Shown: positions 4,660 to 13,077 of the stretch, piece after piece
Layout: every line of letters starts with the position of its first letter
Numbering within the stretch: position 1 is the stretch's first letter
From: a virus
Length of the DNA stretch: 31,184 nucleotides
Reading direction: 5' to 3' (one strand)
Virus record (IMG/VR): IMGVR_UViG_3300037258_000441
Location: 1 to 31,184 of that record
Translations under genes and position numbers: made by a program
Notes under the pieces: model-generated
The model's input: only the letters and a program-made list of their open reading frames with translations
The model's database searches: none
What the model was told of the DNA's origin: nothing

Positions 4660-4980
4660 CTACCGGCCGGGTGCCCGCTCGCAGGCGGGCTGTACGGGCA
4701 TGTCGGCCTCGGCCACGGTCTCCGCACGGCAGTTCGGGCAGGTGGCGTTCCACCGGTTCCACAGCCGCTTGCAGGACTGGCACCAGCGGCCCGCCCTCGT
4801 CCCGGCGAACGCCCGGAACTGGCCGGACAGGATCGCCGCGTCCCCGCCCGAGAACCGCTGCACGGCTGAGGCATGCTCGTCGGACACGGTCACCGCACCG
4901 CCCTTGCGGCCCGCGTACCGGGTGCCGTCCTCCATGGTCAGCCCGGAACAGCCGTCCGGAAGGTTGATGCGGACGCTCAC
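4660..4980 (-). CDS. small phage protein with CxxC zinc motif
   Basis: This 106-residue protein begins SVRINLPDG after the GTG at 4980, which has AGGAAGAGG upstream. The C-terminal half has CQSCKRLWN...CPNC, a likely zinc ribbon. The N-terminal part (GLTMEDGTRYAGRKGGAVTV) reads like a short beta-strand domain. It is divergent from a plus-strand gene only 26 bases away. Function unknown. Confidence 0.75.
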   Translation of the reverse strand: MSVRINLPDGCSGLTMEDGTRYAGRKGGAVTVSDEHASAVQRFSGGDAAILSGQFRAFAGTRAGRWCQSCKRLWNRWNATCPNCRAETVAEADMPVQPACERAPGR

Positions 4981-5006
4981 TGGCCTCTTCCTGGGATGAT
5001 GGGGGG

Positions 5007-5225
5007 ATGGCAATCAGGGGCTACTTGGTGTTCATCCCGTTCGGGAGCGTCGCCAGCATGGAGTTCGGGGCGCCTGGCGACGACACGGTGATGGTCGCGA
5101 GGACGACGGGGCAGCTCGCCGGGCCGTTCGAGGTCGTCCAGGTGATCGCCGACAAGCTGGTGATGCAGCCGTGCGGGCCCGTCGCTAACGAGATGAGGCG
5201 GCGCTTGGGCGTGACCGGTGAGTAG
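5007..5225 (+). CDS. small unknown protein, plus strand
   Basis: A 72-residue protein (MAIRGYLVFIPFGSVAS...) that starts at an ATG preceded by GGGGGG. It runs against the surrounding minus-strand operon and overlaps the next plus-strand gene by eight bases, so the pair is probably translated together. No signal peptide or metal motif is visible, and I do not recognise a family. Confidence 0.65.
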   Translation: MAIRGYLVFIPFGSVASMEFGAPGDDTVMVARTTGQLAGPFEVVQVIADKLVMQPCGPVANEMRRRLGVTGE

Positions 5226-5511
5226 CTTCACGCGGCGGCTCGCCACCTTGATGCGCGCCGGTGCCGACCGGATCGACTATGCGGGCGGCCCGAAGCTCAT
5301 GGGCTGGTCGTTCACCGTCGAGGAAGGAGAGGGCATCCGCTTCCGCCTCGACGGGAAGGGCTGCCGGCTCGCCTACCTCGGCAACGCCGAGTACGACAAG
5401 GCCCACGACGAAGCCGACTCAACGCGGAAGTGCTGCGGCACCCCGCGCACGGGCGGCCATCGGGGAACCTGCGAGAACTCGGTGATGAGGTGCGGCGAGC
5501 TGCGCCCGTGA
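5218..5511 (+). CDS. small unknown protein, plus strand
   Basis: A 97-residue protein starting at a GTG that overlaps the end of the preceding gene. The sequence (TRRLATLMRAGADRIDY...MGWSFTVEEGEGIRFRLDG) has a mixed, protein-like composition, and its C-terminal end holds three cysteines in KCCGTP...GTCEN. It ends nine bases from the stop of a convergent minus-strand gene. Function unknown; probably an accessory gene with its own promoter. Confidence 0.65.
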   Translation: MSSFTRRLATLMRAGADRIDYAGGPKLMGWSFTVEEGEGIRFRLDGKGCRLAYLGNAEYDKAHDEADSTRKCCGTPRTGGHRGTCENSVMRCGELRP

Positions 5512-5519
5512 GCGCTGGC

Positions 5520-5792
5520 TCACCCGTCCGTCGACACGAGCACGCCGAGCGTCACAGCAGACCCTGCGACCGCGTACAGCGGGGTTGACGCCGACGCCGG
5601 GTAGCCGGGGATCGCCACCGGCGGCGACCCTGACGGGATGCCGAACCCCCGCGACGACGACACCGCGGTCCCGCCGACGTACACCGTCTGCCCGGACGTG
5701 TTGGACAGGATGACGGTGCAGGGGCCGGCCGGCACGTCGGTCATGAACGTGGCCGCCGTGCCGACCGCGAACTGCGCGGCGAGGATCGCCAT
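5520..5792 (-). CDS. beta-rich small structural-type protein (paralogue 3)
   Basis: A 90-residue Ala/Gly/Thr/Val-rich protein containing PCTVILSNTSGQTVYVGGTAVS, the same sentence as PSVFLQNTGRNSVHVGG in the upstream protein. Its ATG overlaps the upstream stop (TGATG). The composition suggests a virion surface or decoration protein. It looks like a shortened copy of its neighbour. Confidence 0.8.
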   Translation of the reverse strand: MAILAAQFAVGTAATFMTDVPAGPCTVILSNTSGQTVYVGGTAVSSSRGFGIPSGSPPVAIPGYPASASTPLYAVAGSAVTLGVLVSTDG

Positions 5793-6286
5793 CAGGTCGC
5801 CCCGCCCTCCACCACGACCTGCGTCGCCGCGGCCAGCACCGCCCCGAACGTGGACGCCGACCCGTGCGCGAACGCGAACGTCGTGGAGATCGTCACCGAC
5901 GTGGCCCCGGACGCCGCGACCTTCGCGACCTCCTGCCGCACGCTGCCCTGCTCGATCGCCAGGTACGAGCCGACGGTGAACGCGGTCCCCCCGGACGCGA
6001 CGGTGATCACCGAGCCGCCCTGCGCGACCGCCGCCGAGGCGGTCCCGAGCGCGACGCCAGGGGTGAACCCGGACACGGCGAAGATGCCCCCGCTCGCCTG
6101 GGGCAGCGTGACCGACGCGCCAGGCGCGAGCCTCAGCCCTGCGACCGTGGTCACCCCCGACCCGCCGACGTGCACGGAGTTCCGGCCCGTGTTCTGCAGG
6201 AACACCGACGGCCGCCCTGACGGGGCCGGCACGTACACCTGCACGGCCGGGGTCAGGGAGACGCTAGTGGTTACCGGACCGCTCAC
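5792..6286 (-). CDS. beta-rich small structural-type protein (paralogue 2)
   Basis: A 164-residue protein. The N-terminal half has VQVYVPAPSGRPSVFLQN followed by VHVGGSGVTT; the C-terminal half has GTAFTVGSYLAIEQGSVRQEVAKVA, typical of repetitive phage beta-structures. GTG start with AGGAG four bases upstream. Composition and location just after the capsid gene point to a capsid-decoration or fibre-like role, without direct proof. Confidence 0.8.
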   Translation of the reverse strand: MSGPVTTSVSLTPAVQVYVPAPSGRPSVFLQNTGRNSVHVGGSGVTTVAGLRLAPGASVTLPQASGGIFAVSGFTPGVALGTASAAVAQGGSVITVASGGTAFTVGSYLAIEQGSVRQEVAKVAASGATSVTISTTFAFAHGSASTFGAVLAAATQVVVEGGAT

Positions 6287-6317
6287 ACGGCTCCTGTTCT
6301 GGCCTCAGGGGCCGGTC

Positions 6318-6677
6318 TCAGTCGTTGGCCACGACGGTGCCGAGGGACGCCTCGACCGTCGTCGCCCCGCCGCTGGAGATGGCCCACAAGTTGAACGGCC
6401 CCGTGGCCGCCTTCACCTGGGACGCCTCCAGGACCAGGGTGTCCCCCGCCGGAAGCTCCAGGCCGGTGGTGGCGGTGACCGTCGACCCGATCCCGATGAA
6501 CGCCGGGTTCACGCCCGAGTTCTGGATCGTCAGGTTCGACAGGGTGACCCCCGCCGCGAACGGGTACCCGGTCCCGCCGACGCTCGTCCCGGTGCCGGAG
6601 TAGATCTGCGATGCCGCTGCCGTGCCGAGGGCCGTCGGCCCCTGGTACGCCGGCGGGGTAGTGGAGAAGAAACCCAC
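6318..6677 (-). CDS. beta-rich small structural-type protein (paralogue 1)
   Basis: A 119-residue protein with VTLSNLTIQNSGVNPAFIGIGS and LPAGDTLVLEA, aligning by eye with the two following proteins. GTG start with GGAG spaced four bases. It follows the major capsid gene and the hairpin at 6726-6755. Likely a virion component; an exact role cannot be assigned. Confidence 0.78.
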   Translation of the reverse strand: MGFFSTTPPAYQGPTALGTAAASQIYSGTGTSVGGTGYPFAAGVTLSNLTIQNSGVNPAFIGIGSTVTATTGLELPAGDTLVLEASQVKAATGPFNLWAISSGGATTVEASLGTVVAND

Positions 6678-6725
6678 ACAGCTCCATTTCCTGAATGGTT
6701 CGTCGCCTGAAAGGGGGAAGTACGA

Positions 6726-6755
6726 GGCCCGGGGCAGCGATTGCCACCCCGGGCC
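6726..6755 (-). terminator. hairpin after the major capsid gene
   Basis: A perfect 9-bp GGCCCGGGG/CCCCGGGCC stem with a 12-base loop lies six bases after the capsid stop codon. The minus strand continues TCGTACTTCCCCCTTTC, with no strong U-tract, so partial termination or 3'-end protection is more likely than full stop. Confidence 0.5.
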
Positions 6756-6761
6756 GGAATG

Positions 6762-7752
6762 TCAGCTGAATGGAGCCGTGTCGGAATTCTGAAGTCCCGC
6801 CAAATGCGCCGAATAGAAAGGCGCATGCATTACCAACGCCCCGAAAAGGAAGATACTATACCTGAAGCTTGCGTCAATTACTGGCCACGCAATTGACACG
6901 TAGTCCTGCACGACCGACATCTCGATCGCGTTGGCGACGTTGGTCCAGGTCTGGGGCAGCTGGTAGGAGAGCAGGTCGGCGGTGCCCTGCGTGTACCAGG
7001 GGTGGACGACCATCTTGAGGATGGACCGGGTGACGGGGTTGCGGAACTCGGAGACGGCGCCGCCGACCTGGATGTCGCCGACTTCGCTTTGCTGGATGAA
7101 CAGCCGGTAGTCGGTGGCGTTCCCCTGGGCGACGACGTCCTGGGAGAGGTTCGCGATGTCGGAGCCGGAGGAAATGCACTCGGCGGGGTCGGCCTTGAAC
7201 GCGCCGGGGTTATTGCTGGTGGAATCCCACAGGGCCTTCAGCGCGCTGTAGATCGCGTTGTAGGACAGGTGGGTGCCGACCGCGTTGTCGACGTAGCCAC
7301 CCTGCCAGCCCGCCGGGTAGATGCCCGCGCTCGCGGAGATGCCCGACAGCGTCGGGATGACGCCTTCCATGCGCGTCGGGGCGCCGGTGCCGGTGTCGGC
7401 CGCCGGGGGGACCACCACCGCGGGCAGGACAGACCCCTGCAGGGTGTAGCGGATGCCGCCGACGCCCTGGGCCAGCAGGTAGTAGGACGTGCCGTCGTAG
7501 CCGTAGATGCTGTAGGTCATCGTGCCCGCGACGGGGGCCATGGTGACGTCCACGACCTGCCCGGCACTGACGCTGACGGAGGTGGCACCCGAGACGGCGG
7601 TGGAACCGAAGTAATTGGTTGCCGCGACCTTGACCGCGGTGATCGACGTGGACAGGGCCGACTCGTTCGAGCCGGCAGAACGGACAGTGCAGGTGGGGGC
7701 GGCGGGAGTCGCGAGCGGCACAGACGTGCCCGCGATCATCTGGTACTCTTCC
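6762..7752 (-). CDS. major capsid protein, exon 3
   Basis: The C-terminal 330 codons of the capsid gene. The end (HPWYTQGTADLLSYQLPQTWTN... and VVQDYVSIAWPVIDASFRYSIF) is typical of the SU10-type HK97-fold major capsid family as I know it. An immunoglobulin-like stretch (ATSVSVSAGQVVDVTMAPVAGTMTYSIYG) lies near its start. Joined to exons 1 and 2 it gives one 606-residue frame with no stop, bridging ...LQEMML-EEYQMIAG.... No normal start codon with a ribosome site exists at its 5' end, which supports splicing over an independent gene. Confidence 0.9.
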
Positions 7753-8064
7753 AAATTTGTTACGGCCCGATACGTTTCGTCCGCATTCAGGCCGGCCAGG
7801 TCATTTCTGCCTGGCTCTCACGCTCTCACGTGAGATCGGACTCTCTCTTGACCTGGCGCGATGCCAGGCCCCGCGTGCATAGTCTCTGAACCATCCCGTC
7901 GGTGCCGCTCGCGCGGCCCAGGCGGGCTCGGCTGCTGATTACCCCTGCTGGCAATTTCTCGGGCATTCACGCTCAGGCTTTCGCCTCACGTTGTAGCATT
8001 ACCAGGTGACGCGGGCTTTCCAGCAATTCTCGCGGTTTAAGCTGGGCAAAGAGTGCCTTAACCC
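7753..8064 (-). ncRNA. group I intron 2 in the major capsid gene
   Basis: About 312 bases, no ORF. Minus-strand core elements in order: P (GAGAATTGCTGG), Q (AATCAGCAGCCGAG), R (GGTTCAGAGACTA) and S (AAGAGAGAGTCC). The 5' exon end TGCT can pair with GGCA after a seven-base loop, giving a U-G pair at the splice site (P1). The 3' boundary is ambiguous by one base (…TTT|GG or …TTTG|G), and the mRNA is the same either way. The R-to-S region is nearly identical to intron 1. Confidence 0.87.
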
Positions 8065-8448
8065 AGCATCATTTCCTGCAGCATGATGAGGTTAGCGAGA
8101 GCGCTAATGTCCTCAAACCCCTGGCCGGCGAACTGGGCGAGCCACGACAATTGCTCGGTGATACCAAAGAAACGGTATGGCACCTGCAAGTTGACGAAAT
8201 TCTGGCTGCCGCTCGGAGGCAGGTTGAGGGGCCACTGGCCGAAGCTGCCGCCCTGCTCCACCAGCTCGCCGATGGAGATGTCCTGGACGCCCTGGCCGCC
8301 GGTCTGGGAGCCGGAGATTCCTAGCGCCAGCCGCTCGATCAGGGACGTGCCCTGCCCGGCCGGGCGAGGGAACTTGTTGCGGTACAGCGTGTAGACGGGG
8401 TAGATGAGGCGGGACGGCGCGAGCAGGTTGAACGGGGTCAGGCCATAG
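8065..8448 (-). CDS. major capsid protein, exon 2
   Basis: Encodes YGLTPFNLLAPSRLIYPVYT...RNKFPRPAGQG, then VPYRFFGITEQLSWLAQFAGQGFED and ANLIMLQEMML. This is the N-terminal arm and start of the core in SU10-type capsid proteins. The frame is open upstream only to the intron, and the exon joins exon 1 at a split GT|C codon. Confidence 0.9.
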
Positions 8449-8751
8449 CATGTTTGTTACTCACCGGGCGAACCTGGTGGGCGGCCTCGTTTCCGGGCCG
8501 CTCTCACGCTCTCACGTGAGATCGGACTCTCTCTTGACCTGGCGCGATGCCAGGCCCCGCGTGCAGAGTCTCTGAACCTTCCCGTCGGAGCGAATCCAGG
8601 CGGGCTCGGCTGCTGATTGCCCCTGCCATCCGCTTTTCGGACCATCGCGCTCGCCCTTTCGGGCCACGCTGTGGTGCGGGTGGGTGGTGCGGGCGTCCCA
8701 GCAATTCTCGTGGTGTTCACTCGCCCCTCACGGGGCGAGGCCGCCTAGCTG
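8449..8751 (-). ncRNA. group I intron 1 in the major capsid gene
   Basis: 303 bases, no ORF. P1 is CCGT (exon) with GCGG after loop CAGCTAG; P2 is CTCGCCCC-GTGA-GGGGCGAG. Core elements GAGAATTGCTGG, AATCAGCAGCCGAG, GGTTCAGAGACT and AAGAGAGAGTCC match group I P, Q, R and S. The 5' exon ends in T and the intron ends in G, as group I introns require. CTA of the 3' exon can pair with TAG next to the guide (P10). Confidence 0.9.
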
Positions 8752-9197
8752 ACGGAGCCGATCCCCAGGTTCCCGGCGGTGAATGACTTCAGTGCGTCGC
8801 TGCCGCCGCCGGGCAGCAGGGAGGCGAACTGCTGGAGCTGCTCGCCGATCGACGGCGCGGACAGGGCGGTCTGGAGCACGGGGTACTGCCGCAGGAAATC
8901 AGGCTTGAACCCGGACTTGATCACGTCGGCGCGGGCGTGGTAGCCCTGCCAGGTCGAGTGCCGCAGGTCCATGGTGGCCTGGTGGGCCTTGCCGAGGATC
9001 TGGACCTGGTCGGTGAGCGGCATGTTGCCGCCCCGGTGGGCCATGCCCTGGCCCTTGACGAGGTCGGGCATGCGCGCCTTGATGACGTCGCCGGTCGTCG
9101 ACGCGCCGATGGCGGCCCGCGCGGCATCCGCGGTCGCCTGCCCGGCCATCGCGTCGGGCGCGATGGCGGGGGCTTCTACTTCGAGGAGTGTTGTCAC
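8752..9197 (-). CDS. major capsid protein, exon 1
   Basis: GTG start at 9197 with GGGAG five bases upstream. It encodes the first 148 residues (TTLLEVEAPAIAP... to GNLGIGSV), including the helical N-terminal region. Without splicing the frame reads one more codon and hits TAG inside the intron. The downstream exons continue the capsid family sequence. The gene follows the protease/scaffold gene, as usual for head modules. Confidence 0.9.
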
Positions 9198-9253
9198 ACT
9201 TCTCCCTTCATCACCGCCACCGGGGGGTGGCGGGGGCTTGCTGCGGCGCCCTG

Positions 9254-12200
9254 CTACAGGGTGCCGCTGGGCAGGCCCCGCATCCGCGCCATGGCCTGCT
9301 CGGCCGCGATGCGCTCAGTGGGGTCCGGGGACTCGCGCCACGTCCGGTACAGCTCGCCGTACATCAGCTGCTGGGACCGTTCCGCGGAGGCGGCCATGCC
9401 CGAGGGCCCGGCCGGGGCGTGGGACTTGGCGATGCCAGGCTGCTCGAGGGGCGCACCGCGGTAGGGGGTCACGGGGTCGGGCTGGGCGGCGATCGCGTCC
9501 AGCGTCCTGGCCTGCTTCTTGAGGGCCTTCGCCTGGGACTTCAGTGCCACGTCCTGGCCCCGGATGAGGTCCATCGCGTCGGCGAGGAGGGCGGCGAGGG
9601 GCGCGGTCGCCTCGCCGACGGCCGCCTTCACGAGGTCCGGTGCGGCTGCCCCGGCTGCCTTGGTGACGGTCCTGGCGCCGGCAATGCCGGGATCCGCGCC
9701 GGAACTGGCGGTGCCCGCTTTCGCGGACCCGGCGGGGACGGGCAGCGGGCCGGGCCTGGGTGCCGGGCTGGCGTGCGGGTCGTCCTTCATCGGGCACAGG
9801 TCGGGGAACGTCTGGGCGATGTGGTCGTGCATCGCCTGCATCGCGGCGCGGGCGTTGTCGCGGGCGGTGTTGCGGTAGAACAGGCGGCTGCCGTTGGACG
9901 CGCCCGGCGCTGGCGGCGCGTCGCCGTCAGCGGCCTTGTTCTGCGGCGAGTCGCCCGCGTGGCCTGCCGTGATGTAGCCGCGCGTGTAGCCGGTCGCGGT
10001 GATGCCGCCGGATGGCGGGAGGGCAGCCGTGCTCGGGCCGGACGCCTGCGGCGAGCTCGCCGCGTGGCCCGCCCCGATGTAGGGGCGGCGGAACCGGCGG
10101 GGGTCCAGCTCGGCGGGGGTCGGGAACGTCCCGGGGCCGGGGTTGGCGTCGGCGAAAGCCTTGTGGAGGGCCTCGGACACCTCGGCGAGGGCAACGGGGC
10201 CGGTGGCCTTGATGGTCTCGGCGTGCTGCCACAGTTCCGCCATCTTCCCCGCGACGTCGAGGGGGGCGGAGGCGGCGGCGGTCATGGCCTGGTCCCGCCA
10301 TGCGGCGGTGTCGATCGCCGTCAGCGGCTGGTGCGGGTGGCACTTGGCGGCGATGGCCGGGTCGTAGGCGGGGCACAGCAGGTCGTGGAGGGCGCCGGCG
10401 TCGTGGGGGACCCCGAGGCCCTTCAGGCGCAGCCACGCGGCCTTCGGCAGGTCCCCGTCCGGGACGGTCGGCAGGCCCGCGTCGTGCTCGAGCGCCTCGA
10501 TGGCCGGGCCGTCAGGCTCCCGGTGGGGCGGGACGGGCTGGGTGCGCTCGCCGGTGACGCCGTCACCCGGGGCCGGCCTGGACGACTTGGACGCGCCGCC
10601 GTCCTTGCCGTCATCATCGCCGCCGCCGTCATCTTCCTGGTCGTCGTCGTCCTCGTCGTCGCCGTCGAGGTCGCTGCCCATGTCCTCGTCGTCCTCGTCA
10701 TCATCGCCGGGCGGCTCCTGGTCCTGGCCGCCCTTCTTGGTGACGTCGGGGCCCTCTTCCTTCGCCCCGCCTGGCAGCTTCGTGCCGCAGGCGTCGCAGA
10801 ACTTCGCGGGGCTGTCGGAGTGGTGGTTCTTCCCGCACTTAGGGCAGGACCGCTTGCCGGCCTTCACCTCGGCTGGCTCGGCGTCCTTGGCCGCGGCCGG
10901 GGCCTTCTTGCCGGTGCCGTGGCAGTCGGGGCACTCCATGTGGCCCTCGCGGATCTTGCCCTTCCCCTTGCAGGTCGGGCACGGCTCGCCGTCCGCCTCG
11001 TCTGCCCCGGTCATGGCTGCCGCCTTCCTGGCCTGCTTCGCGGCCTTCTTCTGCGCCTTGCGGGCGGCCTTCGCCGTGTCGTCGCCCTTGCCGCCGCCAG
11101 TGCGGTCGCGGACTGAGGCGAGGATGTCGGTGAGGGCCTTGCACTTGGCCAGCACGTCCGCCGGGGCTGCGCCCGCGGCCTTGGCGGCGGGGAAGTTCCC
11201 GCCCGCCTCCGAGGACGGGTCCCGGGACTTCAGCTCAGCCGAGATCGTGTCGTACATCCACTTCAGGTCGGCGTGGCCGGTGCCGGCCGGGTGGCTGCCG
11301 CTGCCCGCCCACTCCGACAGCCGGTGGACCGCCGACCCGAGGTCCTGCACGGAGTCCTTCTTCACCTGGGCGGTGAAGGCGTCCTTCTCGCCGCCGGTGA
11401 GGGCCTTCTTCGCCCCGGCTGCCTCGTGCTGCTCGTGCGCGAGGTGGGCCTCGTGGATGAGGTGCGCGTTCTCCGCGTCCGCCGCATCGGGCTTCTTGCC
11501 GTCGTGCTCTTCCTGGAGCGTCTGGCGGGCATGCTGCCACGCCGCCGACGCGTCGGCGGCGCTGTTCCCGGTGCCTGGCTTCTTCGCGGTGGTCCCGGGC
11601 CCGGCGGCGGGCGGCTTGGCGCTGCTGCTGGCCGTGCTCCCGCCGGGCCCGCCGTGCGCGGCGTCCCACTGGGCCCAGTCCTTGGCCGTCTCCGCCTCGG
11701 CCTGGCGGCGCTCCGCCTCCGCCCGGTGGGCGAGGAGCTTGGCCAGGTCAGCCGGCGAGAACGCGACCGACACGTCGGCAGGCAGGTCGATCGTGACCGA
11801 CTGGCCCGCCAGGTCACCGACACTGGTGCCGAGCATCTTGCCCACGTACTGCGGCGTGCCGTCCCCTGCGGCCTTGACCAGCTGGAAGCGGGAGTTGTGG
11901 TTCGACCCGCGGTCGACGAGCGACACTTCGCAGACCTTGGTCCTGCCGTCCGGGTGGCCGGTGATCACGCCGTTCATGGCCTTGCCGGTCGGGTCCCGGT
12001 CGATCTTCGGGTGGCTGATGCCGATGCTGAAGTCGCGCAGGGCCTTCGTGCGGACGAGGTGCTTCGCCGACGGCTCGACGACGAGGCCCTTGACGTAGTG
12101 GCCGTCAACCGCGAGCCCGACGCCCGCGGGGTCGCGCTGCGCTTGATGCTGGACGCGCAGGTTCCCCCCGGTCTCCATCCACTCCTGCAGTGCCTTGGCG

Positions 12201-12376
12201 CTCCATTCGGGGTCTACCACCTGCAGGTCCCCGTCAAGGCTGCCGTCGGTCGCCTTGCCGTAGACCACGATGTCCGGGGTGTGGTCGACAGGGTTGACCT
12301 CGCCGGTGTCCTCCGTCTTCTCGATCGGGAACGAGATGAAAGTCAGCTCGTTGGCATCGGTCAAAGTCGCGGCCAC
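9254..12376 (-). CDS. capsid maturation protease with long scaffold-like, zinc-binding extension
   Basis: A 1040-residue protein. Residues 1-175 look like a phage prohead protease (DFSIGISHPKID ... CEVSLVDRGSNHNSRF). Next come Ala/Lys-rich helical stretches, a DnaJ-type CPTCKGKGK...CPDCHGTGKK pair (about 460-490), a CPKCGKNH...FCDACGTK ribbon (about 510-535), and a run of more than 30 mostly Asp/Glu residues (about 555-590). A repeated RxYIxAGHAxxSPQ peptide occurs near 760-800, and a helical, Gln/Lys-rich C-terminus ends the protein. GTG start with AAGGAG four bases upstream. The helical and acidic parts suggest an attached scaffold. The zinc modules are unusual for a prohead protease. Catalytic residues were not confirmed. 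Confidence 0.8.
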   Translation of the reverse strand: MAATLTDANELTFISFPIEKTEDTGEVNPVDHTPDIVVYGKATDGSLDGDLQVVDPEWSAKALQEWMETGGNLRVQHQAQRDPAGVGLAVDGHYVKGLVVEPSAKHLVRTKALRDFSIGISHPKIDRDPTGKAMNGVITGHPDGRTKVCEVSLVDRGSNHNSRFQLVKAAGDGTPQYVGKMLGTSVGDLAGQSVTIDLPADVSVAFSPADLAKLLAHRAEAERRQAEAETAKDWAQWDAAHGGPGGSTASSSAKPPAAGPGTTAKKPGTGNSAADASAAWQHARQTLQEEHDGKKPDAADAENAHLIHEAHLAHEQHEAAGAKKALTGGEKDAFTAQVKKDSVQDLGSAVHRLSEWAGSGSHPAGTGHADLKWMYDTISAELKSRDPSSEAGGNFPAAKAAGAAPADVLAKCKALTDILASVRDRTGGGKGDDTAKAARKAQKKAAKQARKAAAMTGADEADGEPCPTCKGKGKIREGHMECPDCHGTGKKAPAAAKDAEPAEVKAGKRSCPKCGKNHHSDSPAKFCDACGTKLPGGAKEEGPDVTKKGGQDQEPPGDDDEDDEDMGSDLDGDDEDDDDQEDDGGGDDDGKDGGASKSSRPAPGDGVTGERTQPVPPHREPDGPAIEALEHDAGLPTVPDGDLPKAAWLRLKGLGVPHDAGALHDLLCPAYDPAIAAKCHPHQPLTAIDTAAWRDQAMTAAASAPLDVAGKMAELWQHAETIKATGPVALAEVSEALHKAFADANPGPGTFPTPAELDPRRFRRPYIGAGHAASSPQASGPSTAALPPSGGITATGYTRGYITAGHAGDSPQNKAADGDAPPAPGASNGSRLFYRNTARDNARAAMQAMHDHIAQTFPDLCPMKDDPHASPAPRPGPLPVPAGSAKAGTASSGADPGIAGARTVTKAAGAAAPDLVKAAVGEATAPLAALLADAMDLIRGQDVALKSQAKALKKQARTLDAIAAQPDPVTPYRGAPLEQPGIAKSHAPAGPSGMAASAERSQQLMYGELYRTWRESPDPTERIAAEQAMARMRGLPSGTL

Positions 12377-12396
12377 ACAGCTCCTTGCTTTGGGGT

Positions 12397-12597
12397 CTAG
12401 TCGTCGTCAGCCCCGCAGGGGGCATGCGCGTGGGCGTGGCGGGCGCGGGCTTCCCACCGGTCGCCTGGCTGGCTGGGGGGCAGCACGTAGCCGGCCTGGG
12501 TGATCACGGCGCCATGGGCGAGGGTCACCGGGTACCCGGCTGCCTCGAGGGCGCTGAGGGCTGCGGCGGCTGCCTCGAGGAGGGCGTCGGCGGTCAG
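12397..12597 (-). CDS. small unknown protein with possible CTG start
   Basis: An open frame of 66 codons (LTADALLEAAAAALSALEAAGY ... ending ADDD), with a helical N-terminal half and His/Arg-rich end. It fills the gap between two genes. No ATG, GTG or TTG is present at its start; a CTG overlaps the upstream stop (CTGA), with GGAAGG ten bases before. It may instead be non-coding sequence. Confidence 0.4.
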   Translation of the reverse strand: MTADALLEAAAAALSALEAAGYPVTLAHGAVITQAGYVLPPSQPGDRWEARARHAHAHAPCGADDD

Positions 12598-13049
12598 GTG
12601 CTGGCGGCCTTCCGGCGGGCGATCTCGTCTTTCACGGCCTTGTGCGACTTGGAGACCTGCCCGGCCTTCCCGAGCGCGGCGGCGCGGCGGGCGAATTCCT
12701 TGCCGGCGGCCTTCAGCTCCGCGTCGGACATGCCTCCCGCGGTCGTCTTGCGATCTTTCGCGGACGCGGCGAGGTTCAGCCGGTCGGCGGCGAGGTGGCC
12801 GCGGGCCTCGCCGATGGACTGGCGGGTGGCGGGGTCCTTCGCCGCCCGGCTCGCGGCGGCGAGGCGCGCATCGCCGTCGGAGTGCTCTCCGGCGGCGTGG
12901 GCGCCCTCGGCGGCGGACAGGTGCCCGCGGAGCCTCGCGTTGCCGTCGTCGCCCGCGCCGACCTTGACCCACCCGTGGATGTAGCCTTTTGGTCCTGCCT
13001 TGACGAGGTCGGCGAGCTGTGCGGCGGTCATGGTGACGAGGCCGTCCAC
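12594..13049 (-). CDS. small helical protein with GPKGYIHGW motif
   Basis: A 151-residue protein. After VDGLVTMTAAQLADLV comes AGPKGYIHGWVKVGAG (residues 17-32), the same short module found in the portal fusion and the ADP-ribosyltransferase-like protein. The remainder is Ala/Arg/Lys-rich and helical. The GTG at 13049 has AGGGGGGA five bases upstream; an ATG seven codons earlier lacks a ribosome site. It is divergent from a plus-strand gene. Function unknown; the motif suggests a head-associated protein. Confidence 0.72.
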   Translation of the reverse strand: MDGLVTMTAAQLADLVKAGPKGYIHGWVKVGAGDDGNARLRGHLSAAEGAHAAGEHSDGDARLAAASRAAKDPATRQSIGEARGHLAADRLNLAASAKDRKTTAGGMSDAELKAAGKEFARRAAALGKAGQVSKSHKAVKDEIARRKAAST

Positions 13050-13077
13050 GGGCGTCCCCCCTGGCATGATCAGGTGC

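Noticed and set aside
3947-4783. Longer form of the zinc-ribbon/SAP gene starting at 4783
   Set aside because: The extra N-terminal residues are Arg/Pro/Ala-rich shadow of the preceding gene, and the GTG at 4621 has a ribosome site.
7753-8751. Two separate genes instead of spliced capsid exons (67-residue frame and 330-residue frame)
   Set aside because: Neither has a credible start signal, and exon joining restores a continuous capsid-family sequence in the correct frame.
9188-11116. Long plus-strand open frame of 642 codons
   Set aside because: It is antisense to the protease/scaffold gene, has repetitive Gly/Arg/Ala composition, and no ribosome site. It is a GC-rich shadow.
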